From Actinokineospora sp. NBRC 105648 (GTDB lineage Bacteria; Actinomycetota; Actinomycetes; Mycobacteriales; Pseudonocardiaceae): a DNA stretch of 64,000 nucleotides. The stretch spans positions 1 to 64,000 of the forward strand of contig NZ_BSTR01000019.1 of NCBI RefSeq assembly GCF_030269645.1, written 5' to 3'. The translations under genes and the position numbers were made by a program. Shown here piece by piece: positions 54,144 to 64,000 of the stretch (its first letter is position 1; each line of letters opens with the position of its first letter). The notes below the pieces were generated by a model, which made no database searches, had not been told where the DNA came from, and saw nothing but the letters and a program-made list of their open reading frames with translations.

Positions 54144-54174
54144 GTCCCCGAAGAGCCATGAGGGCTCCGGGGAC
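54144..54174 (+). ncRNA. Structured hairpin in the pnp leader
   Basis: GTCCCCG-AA-GAGCC (54144-54157) pairs with GGCTC-CGGGGAC (54163-54174): twelve pairs with a two-base bulge. In other bacteria RNase III cleaves a pnp leader stem for autoregulation; the position fits such a role. Whether it is cut here is not shown. The rest of 54057-54256 has no gene. Confidence 0.5.
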
Positions 54175-54256
54175 TTCGATCGAAGACCGGCCTCGTCCGA
54201 ACCGCGACCCCGTGCCCGGGTAGCGCGCAGGCCCGAAGACGAGGAGTTTCACCTAC

Positions 54257-56508
54257 ATGACAGACATCGCTGTGCACGAGTCGACCGCCGTGATCGACAA
54301 CGGCAAGTACGGCACGCGCACCATCCGCTTCGAGACCGGGCGGCTCGCCCGGCAGGCCGCCGGAAGCGTCGTGGCCTACCTCGACGAGGACACCATGCTG
54401 CTCTCGGCGACCACCGCCTCCAAGCAGCCCAAGGAGCACTTCGACTTCTTCCCGCTGACGGTGGACGTCGAGGAGCGCATGTACGCCGTGGGTCGCATCC
54501 CCGGCGCGTTCTTCCGCCGCGAGGGTCGCCCCTCCACCGACGCGGTGCTCACCTGCCGGCTGATCGACCGCCCGCTGCGCCCGTCCTTCGTGGACGGTCT
54601 GCGCAACGAGATCCAGGTCGTCATCACCGTGCAGAGCCTGAACCCGCAGGACCTCTACGACGTGCTCGCGATCAACGCCGCGTCGGCCTCCACCCAGCTC
54701 TCCGGCCTGCCCTTCTCCGGCCCGATCGGCGGCGTCCGGGTCGCGCTGATCGAGGGCCAGTGGGTGGCCTTCCCGACCCACGAGCAGCTCGCGAAGGCCG
54801 TGTTCGACATGGTCGTCGCCGGTCGCGTGGTCGGCTCCGACGTCGCGATCATGATGGTCGAGGCCGAGGCCACCGAGAACGTGATCGACCTGATCGCCGA
54901 GGGCGCCCAGGCGCCCACCGAGGACGTCGTCGCGGCGGGCCTCGAGGCCGCCAAGCCGTTCATCAAGGTCCTCTGCGACGCGCAGGCCGAGCTGGCGGGC
55001 AACGCCGCCAAGCCGACCCGCGACTTCCCGACCTTCCCGGCCTACCAGCCGGACGCGTTCGAGGCCGTCGAGCGGGCCGTCACCGAGGAGTTGGCCAAGG
55101 CCCTGACCATCGGCGACAAGCAGGAGCGCGAGACCCGCCTGGACGAGATCAAGGCCGAGACCCTGGTCAAGGTCGGCGCGGTCGAGGGCGGTGCCTTCGA
55201 CGGTCGCGAGAAGGAGATCGGCGCGGCGTTCCGCTCGCTGAACAAGAAGCTGGTCCGCCAGCGCATCCTGCGCGACAAGGTGCGCATCGACGGCCGCGGC
55301 CTGACCGACATCCGGTCGCTCTCGGCCGAGGTCGCGCTCATCCCGCGGGCGCACGGCTCGGCGCTGTTCGAGCGCGGCGAGACCCAGATCCTGGGTGTCA
55401 CCACGCTGAACATGCTGCGCCTGGAGCAGCAGATCGACTCGCTCTCGCCCGAGACGCACAAGCGCTACATGCACCACTACAACTTCCCGCCGTTCTCCAC
55501 CGGCGAGACCGGCCGCGTCGGCTCGCCGAAGCGGCGCGAGATCGGCCACGGCGCGCTCGCCGAGCGCGCGCTGGTGCCGGTGCTGCCCAAGCGCGACGAG
55601 TTCCCCTACGCGATCCGCCAGGTCTCCGAGGCGCTGGGCTCCAACGGCTCCACCTCGATGGGCTCGGTCTGCGCGTCGACCATGTCGCTGCTCAACGCCG
55701 GTGTGCCGCTCAAGGCGCCGGTCTCGGGCATCGCCATGGGCCTGGTGTCCGATGAGGTCGACGGCAAGACCGAGTACGTCGCGCTGACCGACATCCTCGG
55801 TGCCGAGGACGCGTTCGGCGACATGGACTTCAAGGTCGCGGGCACCGCGGAGTTCGTCACCGCGCTGCAGCTGGACACCAAGCTCGACGGCATCCCCTCC
55901 GACGTGCTCGCCTCGGCCCTGGGCCAGGCGCGCGACGCGCGGCACACCATCCTCGAGGTGATGGCCGAGGCCATCGACGCCCCCGACGAGATGAGCCCGT
56001 ACTCGCCGCGCGTCACCAGCGTCAAGATCCCGGTGGACAAGATCGGCGAGGTCATCGGCCCGAAGGGCAAGATGATCAACTCGATCACCGAGCAGACCGG
56101 TGCCGACATCTCGATCGAGGACGACGGCACGATCTACGTCGGTGCCGCGGACGGCCCGTCCGCCGAGGCCGCCATCGGCCTGATCAACGCCATCGCGAAC
56201 CCGCAGCTGCCCAAGGTCGGCGAGCGCTTCCTGGGCACGGTCGTGAAGACCGCCGCCTTCGGCGCGTTCGTGTCCCTGCTGCCGGGCAAGGACGGCCTGG
56301 TGCACATCTCCAAGCTGGGCAACGGCAAGCGGATCAACAAGGTGGAGGACGTCGTCGCGGTGGGCGACAAGCTCCGCGTCGAGATCGCCGACATCGACCA
56401 GCGCGGCAAGATCAGCCTGGTCCTGGTCAACGAGGAGGACGCCGCCGCGCCCGCCGGGTCCGCGGACGCGCCGGTCGAGGCAGCCGAGGTCGAGGCGGCT
56501 CCCGCCCA

Positions 56509-56512
<4 letters not shown>
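54257..56512 (+). CDS. pnp: Polyribonucleotide nucleotidyltransferase (PNPase)
   Basis: A 751-residue 3'-5' exoribonuclease/polymerase (also GpsI in actinobacteria). Two RNase PH domains: first with [20 protein letters not shown], second with FNMPPF-like [21 protein letters not shown] and the catalytic aspartates near [16 protein letters not shown] follows ([15 protein letters not shown]) and then S1 ([21 protein letters not shown]). Acidic tail at the end. ATG at 54257 has GAGGAG upstream. Its stop overlaps the M16 gene. Confidence 0.97.
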
Positions 56513-58733
<2,221 letters not shown>

Positions 58734-58738
58734 TCTCC

Positions 58739-58769
58739 GCCGGTCCACCCGGCTTCCGGGTGGACCGGC
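58739..58769 (+). terminator. Terminator after dapB
   Basis: GCCGGTCCACCCGG (58739-58752) and CCGGGTGGACCGGC (58756-58769) form a perfect 14-bp stem with loop CTT, five bases after dapB. Confidence 0.9.
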
Positions 58770-58810
58770 CCCAAACCTGTAAGACCCTGCTCGACCGGTA
58801 AGAGGCTCTC

Positions 58811-59254
58811 GTGTCCGCTCGCTCAGTCTCGGTGCTGCTCGCCGCCGTGTTGGTGCTCTACTTCGTGCTGCTCGGCGGCCGGGCGGTCGCCCTCTTCCAG
58901 GAGGGCTCGCCGATCGCGGTGGCGCTCGGGGTGGGCGTGATTCTGCTGCCGCTGGTCGGGGCGTGGGTGCTGTGGGCGACGCTGCGGTTCGGCGTGCGCA
59001 CCCAGGAGCTCGGCCGCCGCCTCCAGGCGGAGGACGGCCTCCCGGACACCTCGCACCTGCCCCGCACCCCGTCCGGCCGCGTCGACCGCGCCGCCGCGGA
59101 CGCCTTCTTCGAGGACTTCCGCGCCGAGACCGAGGCGGCGCCGGACGACTGGCGCTCCTGGTACCGGCTGGCCGTCGCCTACGACGTCGCGGGGGATCGC
59201 TCCCGGGCCCGGGAGTCCATGCGCAAGGCGCTGGAGTTGGCCGGGGAGCGCTGA
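58811..59254 (+). CDS. Small membrane protein with TPR-like tail
   Basis: A 147-residue protein with two N-terminal helices (SVLLAAVLVLYFVLLGG; VALGVGVILLPLVGAWVLW) and a soluble tail resembling one TPR unit (DWRSWYRLAVAYDVAGDRSR). It sits immediately after dapB, as does mycobacterial Rv2772c. Function unknown. Confidence 0.82.
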   Translation: MSARSVSVLLAAVLVLYFVLLGGRAVALFQEGSPIAVALGVGVILLPLVGAWVLWATLRFGVRTQELGRRLQAEDGLPDTSHLPRTPSGRVDRAAADAFFEDFRAETEAAPDDWRSWYRLAVAYDVAGDRSRARESMRKALELAGER

Positions 59255-59260
59255 GGCGTT

Positions 59261-59719
59261 GTGCGGCGGGTTCTGATCACGGGGATGTCGGGGACGGGGA
59301 AGTCTTCCGTGGTGCGGGAACTGGTCGCCCGCGGGTACAAGGCGATCGACACCGATGACGGGTGGTGCGAGCCGGTGGCGGACGGGCGCCAACGCTGGCG
59401 CGTGGACGCGATCCGGGACCTGCTGAGCACCGAGGACGCGGCGGTGCTGTTCGTCGCGGGGTGTGAGGAGAACCAGGTGGAACTCCACCCGTGGTTCGAC
59501 CACATCGTCCTGCTCAGCGCGCCGGTCGAGGTGCTGGTCGAGCGGGTGGCTCGCCGGACCGACAACCCGTACGGCAAGGCGCCGGAGGAGTTCCGGCGCT
59601 TCCTCGATGACGTCGAGTTCGTCGAGCCGCGGCTGCGGGCGGTGGCCACTCACGAAGTGCGCACGACTGTGCCGCTCGACGAGGTCGTGACCACACTCCT
59701 GCGTCTGGTCGACGCTTGA
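59261..59719 (+). CDS. P-loop nucleotide kinase-like protein
   Basis: A 152-residue protein with Walker A GMSGTGKSS (about 8-16), a possible lid region (ERVARRTDNPYGKAPEEF) and a size like shikimate/gluconate kinases. Substrate unknown. GTG start six bases after the previous gene, so probably co-transcribed. Confidence 0.85.
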   Translation: MRRVLITGMSGTGKSSVVRELVARGYKAIDTDDGWCEPVADGRQRWRVDAIRDLLSTEDAAVLFVAGCEENQVELHPWFDHIVLLSAPVEVLVERVARRTDNPYGKAPEEFRRFLDDVEFVEPRLRAVATHEVRTTVPLDEVVTTLLRLVDA

Positions 59720-59742
59720 CGGTCGGCTGTGCGGGGTGTCGT

Positions 59743-60354
59743 TCAGTTGGTGGTGGGGCGGGGGAAGAGACCCGCGAACCGCTCGGCGAGCTGCCAGTGG
59801 CCGGTGACGTCGCGGAGTTCGCCGCCGGCGAAAAGGGCTTGGCGTAACGTTTCCACGTCGCCGGTGATCACCGCGTCCGGTTTGGCCGTCTGGCCGCGCG
59901 CGCACTCCAGCGCGCCGTCGGCCGACCTGATGGTGAACACGTCGTCGCCCATGCGGAGCTGGACCGCGCCGTCGAAGCGTTTGCCGTTGTAGGTCACCTC
60001 CAGCGCCAGGATGAACGCGTCGACGCTCAGTTCGCCCGCTGACGTCAGCTGGGCCCGGCTGCCCCAACGACCCAGGGCCGCGACGACCGGCTTCAGCTCG
60101 TGGCCGCGTTCGGTGAGCTCGTACACCGTGGTCCGCACGGGCACGCCGAGCTTTCGGCGCTCGACGACCCCGGCCGCCTCCAGCTCGCGGACGCGGTGGG
60201 ACAGCACGTTCTGGCTGGCGCCCGGCAGGCCCGCCCGCAGGTCGGTGAACCGCTTCGGCCCGTAAAGCAGCTCGCGCACGACGAGCAGCGCCCACCGTTC
60301 GCCGACCAAGTCCAAGGCCCTGGCCACCCCGCAGGGGTCCTCATAACTCCGCAT
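59743..60354 (-). CDS. HxlR-type regulator fused to an SCP2-like domain
   Basis: A 203-residue protein. The N-terminal HxlR winged HTH starts CGVARALDLVGERWALLVVR with FTDLRAGLPGASQNVLSHR (about 8-90). The C-terminal 90 residues (LALEVTYNGKRFDGAVQLRM, DAVITGDVETLRQALFAG) resemble an SCP2 lipid-binding domain, a probable ligand sensor. It is divergent from the hydrolase at 60485 and probably controls it through the repeats at 60356-60395. Confidence 0.88.
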   Translation of the reverse strand: MRSYEDPCGVARALDLVGERWALLVVRELLYGPKRFTDLRAGLPGASQNVLSHRVRELEAAGVVERRKLGVPVRTTVYELTERGHELKPVVAALGRWGSRAQLTSAGELSVDAFILALEVTYNGKRFDGAVQLRMGDDVFTIRSADGALECARGQTAKPDAVITGDVETLRQALFAGGELRDVTGHWQLAERFAGLFPRPTTN

Positions 60355-60355
60355 G

Positions 60356-60395
60356 TAGTCACTATACAGGACTAAGTAGTGCTATTTTAGGACTA
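60356..60395. promoter_or_regulatory. Operator-like direct repeats
   Basis: AGGACTA occurs at 60368-60374 and 60389-60395, exactly 21 bp apart (two helical turns), in an AT-rich stretch between divergent genes. TAGTCA (60356-60361) is an inverted half-site. Likely HxlR-type sites. Confidence 0.55.
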
Positions 60396-60484
60396 TCAGC
60401 CGTCGGGGTGACACCGAACTCCTGGCGCGGCTTTCCGGTTCCAGGCGGCCGCACCGCCGAGGACTTCGCGAAGAGGGTACTGTC

Positions 60485-61279
60485 ATGACCACATTCGTCC
60501 TGCTGCACGGCGCGGGTTCCGACGCGCGGTACTGGGACCTGGTGATCCCGCACCTGCGCGGCCACGAGGTGATCGCCCCGAACCTGCCGGTCGCGGACGA
60601 GGACGCCGGGCTGGCGGAGTACGCCCGAGCGGTCATCGACGCGGTCGGCGGCCGGGGCGGGGACGGCCTGCCTGATGCCGATGCCGACACGGGCCAGGGT
60701 GGTGGCGGCCGAGTCGGCGGCGGTGGCCAGGATGGTGCCGGGGTCGATGCTCCTGGCAGTGCCGGCCGCGACCGGACGGTGCTGGTGGCCCAGTCCATGG
60801 CTGGGTTCACCGCCCCGCTGGTGGCCCGGGAGTTGTCGGCGGACCTGATCATCCTGGTCAACGCCATGGTCCCGAAGCCGGGTGAGACGCCGGGGGACTG
60901 GTGGGCCGCCACTGGTCAGCCCGCGGCCGCGCGAGCGCTGGCCGTGGCCCAGGGCCGCGACCCGGATGCCCCGTTCGACCCGGTCGAGATCTTCCTGCAC
61001 GACCTCCCTGAGGACCTGGTCCGCGAGCTGATGTCCGAGGGACCCCCTGGTCAGGCCGACAAGCCGTTCGGTGAGCCGTGGCCGCTGGATGCCTGGCCGG
61101 ACGTCCGCACGGAGGCCGTCGTCAGCACCGGCGACCGCCTCTTCCCCGCGGACTTCCAGCACCGGGTGCTCGCCGACCGCCTGGGGATCACCGCCGTGGA
61201 GATCGACACCGGCCACCTGCCCGCGTTCGCCCGGCCCGCCGCGTTGGCGGCGTTGCTGGAGTCCTTCCTGGCAGACTGA
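60485..61279 (+). CDS. Alpha/beta hydrolase with a low-complexity insertion
   Basis: A 264-residue hydrolase (FVLLHGAGSDARYWDLVIP; nucleophile Ser104 in AQSMAG; catalytic His in DTGHLPAF). Between DAVGGR (residue 57) and DRTVLVAQSM (95) lies a 39-residue Gly/Asp-rich insertion (GLPDADADTGQGGGG and similar) that close relatives in memory do not have. It sits just before the nucleophile elbow. The gene is divergent from the HxlR regulator. Substrate unknown. Confidence 0.85.
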   Translation: MTTFVLLHGAGSDARYWDLVIPHLRGHEVIAPNLPVADEDAGLAEYARAVIDAVGGRGGDGLPDADADTGQGGGGRVGGGGQDGAGVDAPGSAGRDRTVLVAQSMAGFTAPLVARELSADLIILVNAMVPKPGETPGDWWAATGQPAAARALAVAQGRDPDAPFDPVEIFLHDLPEDLVRELMSEGPPGQADKPFGEPWPLDAWPDVRTEAVVSTGDRLFPADFQHRVLADRLGITAVEIDTGHLPAFARPAALAALLESFLAD

Positions 61280-61285
61280 GCAACT

Positions 61286-61927
61286 GTGACGAGCAGCGCG
61301 GAGGGTGCCCGACTGGGGTTCAACCACAACGACTTCTACCACCGCCACCTCCTCCGCCAGGTCCCGCCGGACTGCGGTCGGGCCCTCGACATCGGTTGCG
61401 GCACAGGCGGATTCGCTCGTCTGCTCGCGCGACGGGCGCGGTCGGTCGAGGCCATCGACCGCGACCCCGAGGTGGTCCGCGCGGCGGAAGCACTGTCCGG
61501 TGGTGTCGCCAACCTGAACTTCACCAGCGCCGATCTCGCTGAGTACCAAGTGGACGATGGTGCCTACGACTTCATCTCCTGCCTGGCGAGCCTGCACCAC
61601 ATGCCGTTCGTCGAGACCGTGACGAGACTGCGCGCGGCGCTGGCGCCGGGCGGCGTGCTCGCGGTCCTCGGCTGCCACCGCCCCGCGACCGCGGCCGACT
61701 ACCTGCCGGACGTGGTCGCCATCCCGACGAACCTGCTCGCCAACGCCGCCGTGCGGCTGCGGTCGCGGATCGGCGGCGACACCGGACTGGTCGATTCCGC
61801 CCCGGTGGCGGCACCCACGATGACAATCGCCGAGATCAGGGCCGCGGCCGCGCGGGTGCTGCCCGGGGCCGTGATCCGCAGGCGGCTCTACTGGCGGCAC
61901 ACCCTGCTCTACACCAAGAGGTCCTGA
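61286..61927 (+). CDS. Class I SAM-dependent methyltransferase
   Basis: A 213-residue Rossmann methyltransferase with motif I LDIGCGTGGFARLL, the post-I acidic residue in EAIDRDPEVV and the motif IV region YDFISCLASLHHMPF. Substrate unknown. It starts six bases after the hydrolase, so the two are co-transcribed. Confidence 0.87.
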   Translation: MTSSAEGARLGFNHNDFYHRHLLRQVPPDCGRALDIGCGTGGFARLLARRARSVEAIDRDPEVVRAAEALSGGVANLNFTSADLAEYQVDDGAYDFISCLASLHHMPFVETVTRLRAALAPGGVLAVLGCHRPATAADYLPDVVAIPTNLLANAAVRLRSRIGGDTGLVDSAPVAAPTMTIAEIRAAAARVLPGAVIRRRLYWRHTLLYTKRS

Positions 61928-61928
61928 A

Positions 61929-61948
61929 TCAGGACTTGTCGGTCCTGA
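61929..61948 (+). terminator. Short hairpin after the methyltransferase
   Basis: TCAGGAC (61929-61935) pairs with GTCCTGA (61942-61948), loop 6. Modest stem; possible terminator. The rest of 61949-62108 shows no gene. Confidence 0.45.
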
Positions 61949-62108
61949 GACACCTCCGGATGTGCTCAGCCGCGCACCCCGTGCCTGCTATCACCCGGTC
62001 ATCGAAGGATTTCAGTCCTTGGACAACCACTGTCCTCGGCGCCCGCTCCCGTTACGATCATGCTCTGCGACCCGTGGTCGGGTCGACGGATCCGGCGGAG
62101 CGGCGGAT

Positions 62109-62825
62109 ATGACCGAGCAGGTGATCGCCTTCATCGGCTACCGGGGGCCGAACGACCTGATCGCCGTGAGCTGCGAACCCACCGCCGATCTGGCTCAGCT
62201 CACTTACCTTGCGGGCGCCCGGGTCTTCCTCGGCCGCCACGGCGACGTCATGAAACCGAGGGGTGGCGAGTTCTCCGCGGCGCCCAGGCGCGGGGAGGTC
62301 GCGCCCGCGCCCGCGGCCCGGCTGGCTGTCGACGCGGGTGCCTTCCAGGTGAAACACCATGCCGCGCGGGATCTTCCGGAGCCCCGGCGCGAGTTCAGCT
62401 GGCATGGCGTGGGTGCGCCCTACCGCACGATCCTCCGTGCGCTCGACCCGGCGAACTTCGTCCTCGACTGGTCGGACGGCGGTCTGCGGCTCGACTCCAA
62501 GCCGCGGGAGGTGGTGTTCGCCGCCGGCAAGCGGACCGCCCCCGCCAAGGTTCTGTACGGCACCGCGGTGGGCACCAGCGCCGACTCGGTGGAGCTCTAC
62601 CTGGTCGGCGGGAGCGCTGGGCTCGCGACGCGGCAGCTGGTGCGCGAGGTGCGGGTGAAGTACGGCCGGATCAAGGTGAGTGCTCACGACATGTACGGGT
62701 TCGTGCACCTGGACGAGCGCGGAGGGCGACTGGTCGCGTCCAAAATGGATGGTTACGCGGTTCAGCCCGACGTGCGGCGGGACGTGGACGTGGACCAGCG
62801 CGCGGGGACGCTCCGGTTCGGTTGA
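62109..62825 (+). CDS. Hypothetical protein
   Basis: A 238-residue soluble-looking protein, beginning MTEQVIAFIGYRGPNDLIAV. Recognisable stretches include LAQLTYLAGARVFLGRHGDV and VLYGTAVGTSADSVELYLVG. I do not recognise a family. No signal or membrane helix. ATG at 62109 has GGCGGAG-like sequence upstream. Followed closely by the next gene. Confidence 0.7.
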   Translation: MTEQVIAFIGYRGPNDLIAVSCEPTADLAQLTYLAGARVFLGRHGDVMKPRGGEFSAAPRRGEVAPAPAARLAVDAGAFQVKHHAARDLPEPRREFSWHGVGAPYRTILRALDPANFVLDWSDGGLRLDSKPREVVFAAGKRTAPAKVLYGTAVGTSADSVELYLVGGSAGLATRQLVREVRVKYGRIKVSAHDMYGFVHLDERGGRLVASKMDGYAVQPDVRRDVDVDQRAGTLRFG

Positions 62826-62834
62826 GCACCGGGG

Positions 62835-63812
62835 GTGTGCGTGTCCGTCGTCGCTGATCACGTGCTGGTGCAGGGCAGTCTTCGGGATGCGCACACGGCC
62901 GCCGCGGCGGCCGTGTTCGAGCTGGCGGCCGCCGGTTACCTGACGATCGCCCCTGACGACGACCGCTACCTCAGCGTGGTGTTAGTCCGCACCGCCAAGC
63001 CCGCTCTTGGTCTCCAACCGGAGGAGCGGGTATTGCTCTCGGCGCTGTTCGGGGCAGGTGGTGAAGGCGCGCTCCGAGTACTCGGCGGTGAGTGCCGGGT
63101 GCCGGTGGCGCAGACCGTGATGGGGCTCGCCCGGCGCAGGTTGGCCGAGAGCGGCCTCATCAGGACGTGGAAGCCCAGGGTGGTCCGGCGGTGGATCGTC
63201 GCGGGTTGCGTCGCCCTGGCCTGCGCCGTGGCATTGGTCGTCTGGGTGGTTTCCGGGCACGTAGGAGTGTTCCTCCTCGTCTTGTTCAACCTTTCGGTGG
63301 CCGCCGGGGCCCTGATCACCACCGTCGGGATCATGGTCGACCGGCCTCGTCGGGTCTACCGGACCTCGCTGGGGGCGGTCCACGCCCGGCCGGTGATCGC
63401 GTTCTGCCGGCGCGCGCGCCGCAGGGACGTGGCCAGCTTCATGGTCTACGGCTTGTGGTTGCGCGAGAAGTCCTGGCCGGAGAGCCGGGTCGCGAACCCC
63501 GGTGACCAACCGGCGTGGTGGCGCGGCACCCGGTGGCCGGAGGAGGCGAAGCGCGTTCACGACGTGTTCGATGTGCTCGCGTCCGCCTTGGCCCAGTCGG
63601 TGACCCAGTCCGGCTACGAGGTCCAAGCGGTCGCCTCCGGCGAGCTGGGTGGGTCGAGCGCCGCCCCGGCCGATCCCGACCACGACGCGGCCGACCGCTA
63701 CGTGGGCGATTGGGACGGTGGCGCGTGGGGTGGGCACGGCGGGGGCGGGTCCGTCGACTTCGACGGGTTTGACGGGTTCGACGGTGGGGTGGATTTCGGG
63801 TACGAGCCTTGA
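62835..63812 (+). CDS. Membrane protein with Gly/Asp-rich tail (TIGR04222/DUF2207-like layout)
   Basis: A 325-residue protein. An N-terminal helical domain (VLVQGSLRDAHTAAAAAVFE, LQPEERVLLSALFGAG) precedes two membrane helices (WIVAGCVALACAVALVVWVV; VFLLVLFNLSVAAGALITTV). A cytoplasmic domain and a tail with repeats of DFDGFDGFDGG follow. This resembles TIGR04222/DUF2207 proteins, which are uncharacterised; it is not a firm match. The stop codon lies inside the first GACCC repeat. GTG at 62841 is an alternative start. Confidence 0.7.
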   Translation: MCVSVVADHVLVQGSLRDAHTAAAAAVFELAAAGYLTIAPDDDRYLSVVLVRTAKPALGLQPEERVLLSALFGAGGEGALRVLGGECRVPVAQTVMGLARRRLAESGLIRTWKPRVVRRWIVAGCVALACAVALVVWVVSGHVGVFLLVLFNLSVAAGALITTVGIMVDRPRRVYRTSLGAVHARPVIAFCRRARRRDVASFMVYGLWLREKSWPESRVANPGDQPAWWRGTRWPEEAKRVHDVFDVLASALAQSVTQSGYEVQAVASGELGGSSAAPADPDHDAADRYVGDWDGGAWGGHGGGGSVDFDGFDGFDGGVDFGYEP

Positions 63813-63880
63813 CCCGACCCGACCCGACCCGACCCGACCCGACCCGACCCGGACTGGACTGGACTGGACTGGACTGGACT
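63811..63880. repeat. Pentanucleotide microsatellites (GACCC)8 and (GGACT)6
   Basis: Eight perfect GACCC units (63811-63850) directly followed by six perfect GGACT units (63851-63880). The first GA belongs to the TGA stop of the preceding gene. Both are prone to slippage. The remaining 63881-64000 is GC-rich with no supported gene. Confidence 0.95.
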
Positions 63881-64000
63881 CGGCCGAGCTGGACCTGGCC
63901 GGGCCCGGCGGGGCCGAGCCGAGCTGCGCCGGGGCCAGGCAGGGCAGGGCTGAGGTGGGTGAGTTGCGCCGGCTGGGCTGACGGTGTTGGGAAAGGGCTG

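Noticed and set aside
52487-56305. A minus-strand frame of over 1200 residues opposite ribF-pnp
   Set aside because: High-GC antisense frames stay open by codon bias; the plus strand encodes recognised proteins throughout.

Overview
The window is high-GC actinobacterial DNA. GTG starts are frequent, many neighbouring genes overlap as GTGA or ATGA, and gene order across 27-59 kb follows the mycobacterial block rimP-nusA-ylxR-infB-rbfA-nrnA-MATE-truB-ribF-rpsO-pnp-pepR-dapB. Protein style (Rv2578c-type radical SAM protein with an intein, many single-pass Thr/Pro-linker surface proteins, PAS/SpoIIE/STAS fusions, CGNR regulator) suggests Pseudonocardiaceae (Actinokineospora/Saccharothrix-like). 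This placement is inference.

Layout. 1-195: end of a large structured repeat (copy A). 0.2-7.3 kb: YibE/F-like membrane protein, NMN/nicotinamide riboside salvage pair (pnuC, nadR), intein-containing radical SAM protein, a graveyard of an IS110-family transposase and a surface-domain fragment, and a divergent TetR/membrane-protein pair with its operator. 7.4-15.8 kb: DEAD-box helicase, RIO kinase, YaaA, double-GNAT acetyltransferase, VOC protein, mtnA and proS. 15.9-16.4 kb: repeat copy B. 16.5-26.6 kb: accessory cell-envelope genes (three related single-pass proteins, a HAD phosphatase, an ABC-2/YhgE-like membrane protein, an HTH protein, a secreted HExxH metallopeptidase), YjbQ, a class-V PLP enzyme, then an IS5-like remnant with terminal repeats. 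26.9-43.3 kb: two Rv2843/Rv2844-like genes, then the transcription/translation block, two exported esterase-fold proteins, nrnA, and a DeoR-controlled CUT1 sugar ABC transporter. 43.3-44.0 kb: repeat copy C. 44.1-59.7 kb: CGNR regulator, MATE and MFS exporters, truB, two multi-domain STAS signalling proteins, ribF, an XRE protein and an RNA cyclic phosphodiesterase, rpsO, pnp, M16 peptidase, dapB and two small genes. 59.7-64.0 kb: HxlR-SCP2 regulator divergent from a hydrolase, a methyltransferase, two uncharacterised genes and pentanucleotide microsatellites.

How genes work together: pnuC/nadR import and rebuild NAD precursors; rimP/nusA/ylxR/infB/rbfA form the ribosome-maturation and translation-initiation operon; rpsO/pnp/pepR/dapB form the classic downstream operon; the DeoR gene with binding protein, two permeases and ATPase is a self-contained sugar-uptake module; the PAS-SpoIIE-HATPase-STAS and STAS-ANTAR-GAF proteins look like a compact partner-switching pair.

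The least explained content is the dispersed repeat. Two complete copies and one partial copy, all at gene 3' ends (B and C between convergent genes), share an architecture of 56-bp tandem repeats, hairpin unit Y, a central spacer, hairpin unit X and a purine-rich tract. Stem differences between units are compensated or become G-U pairs, which argues for a selected RNA (or single-stranded DNA) structure.
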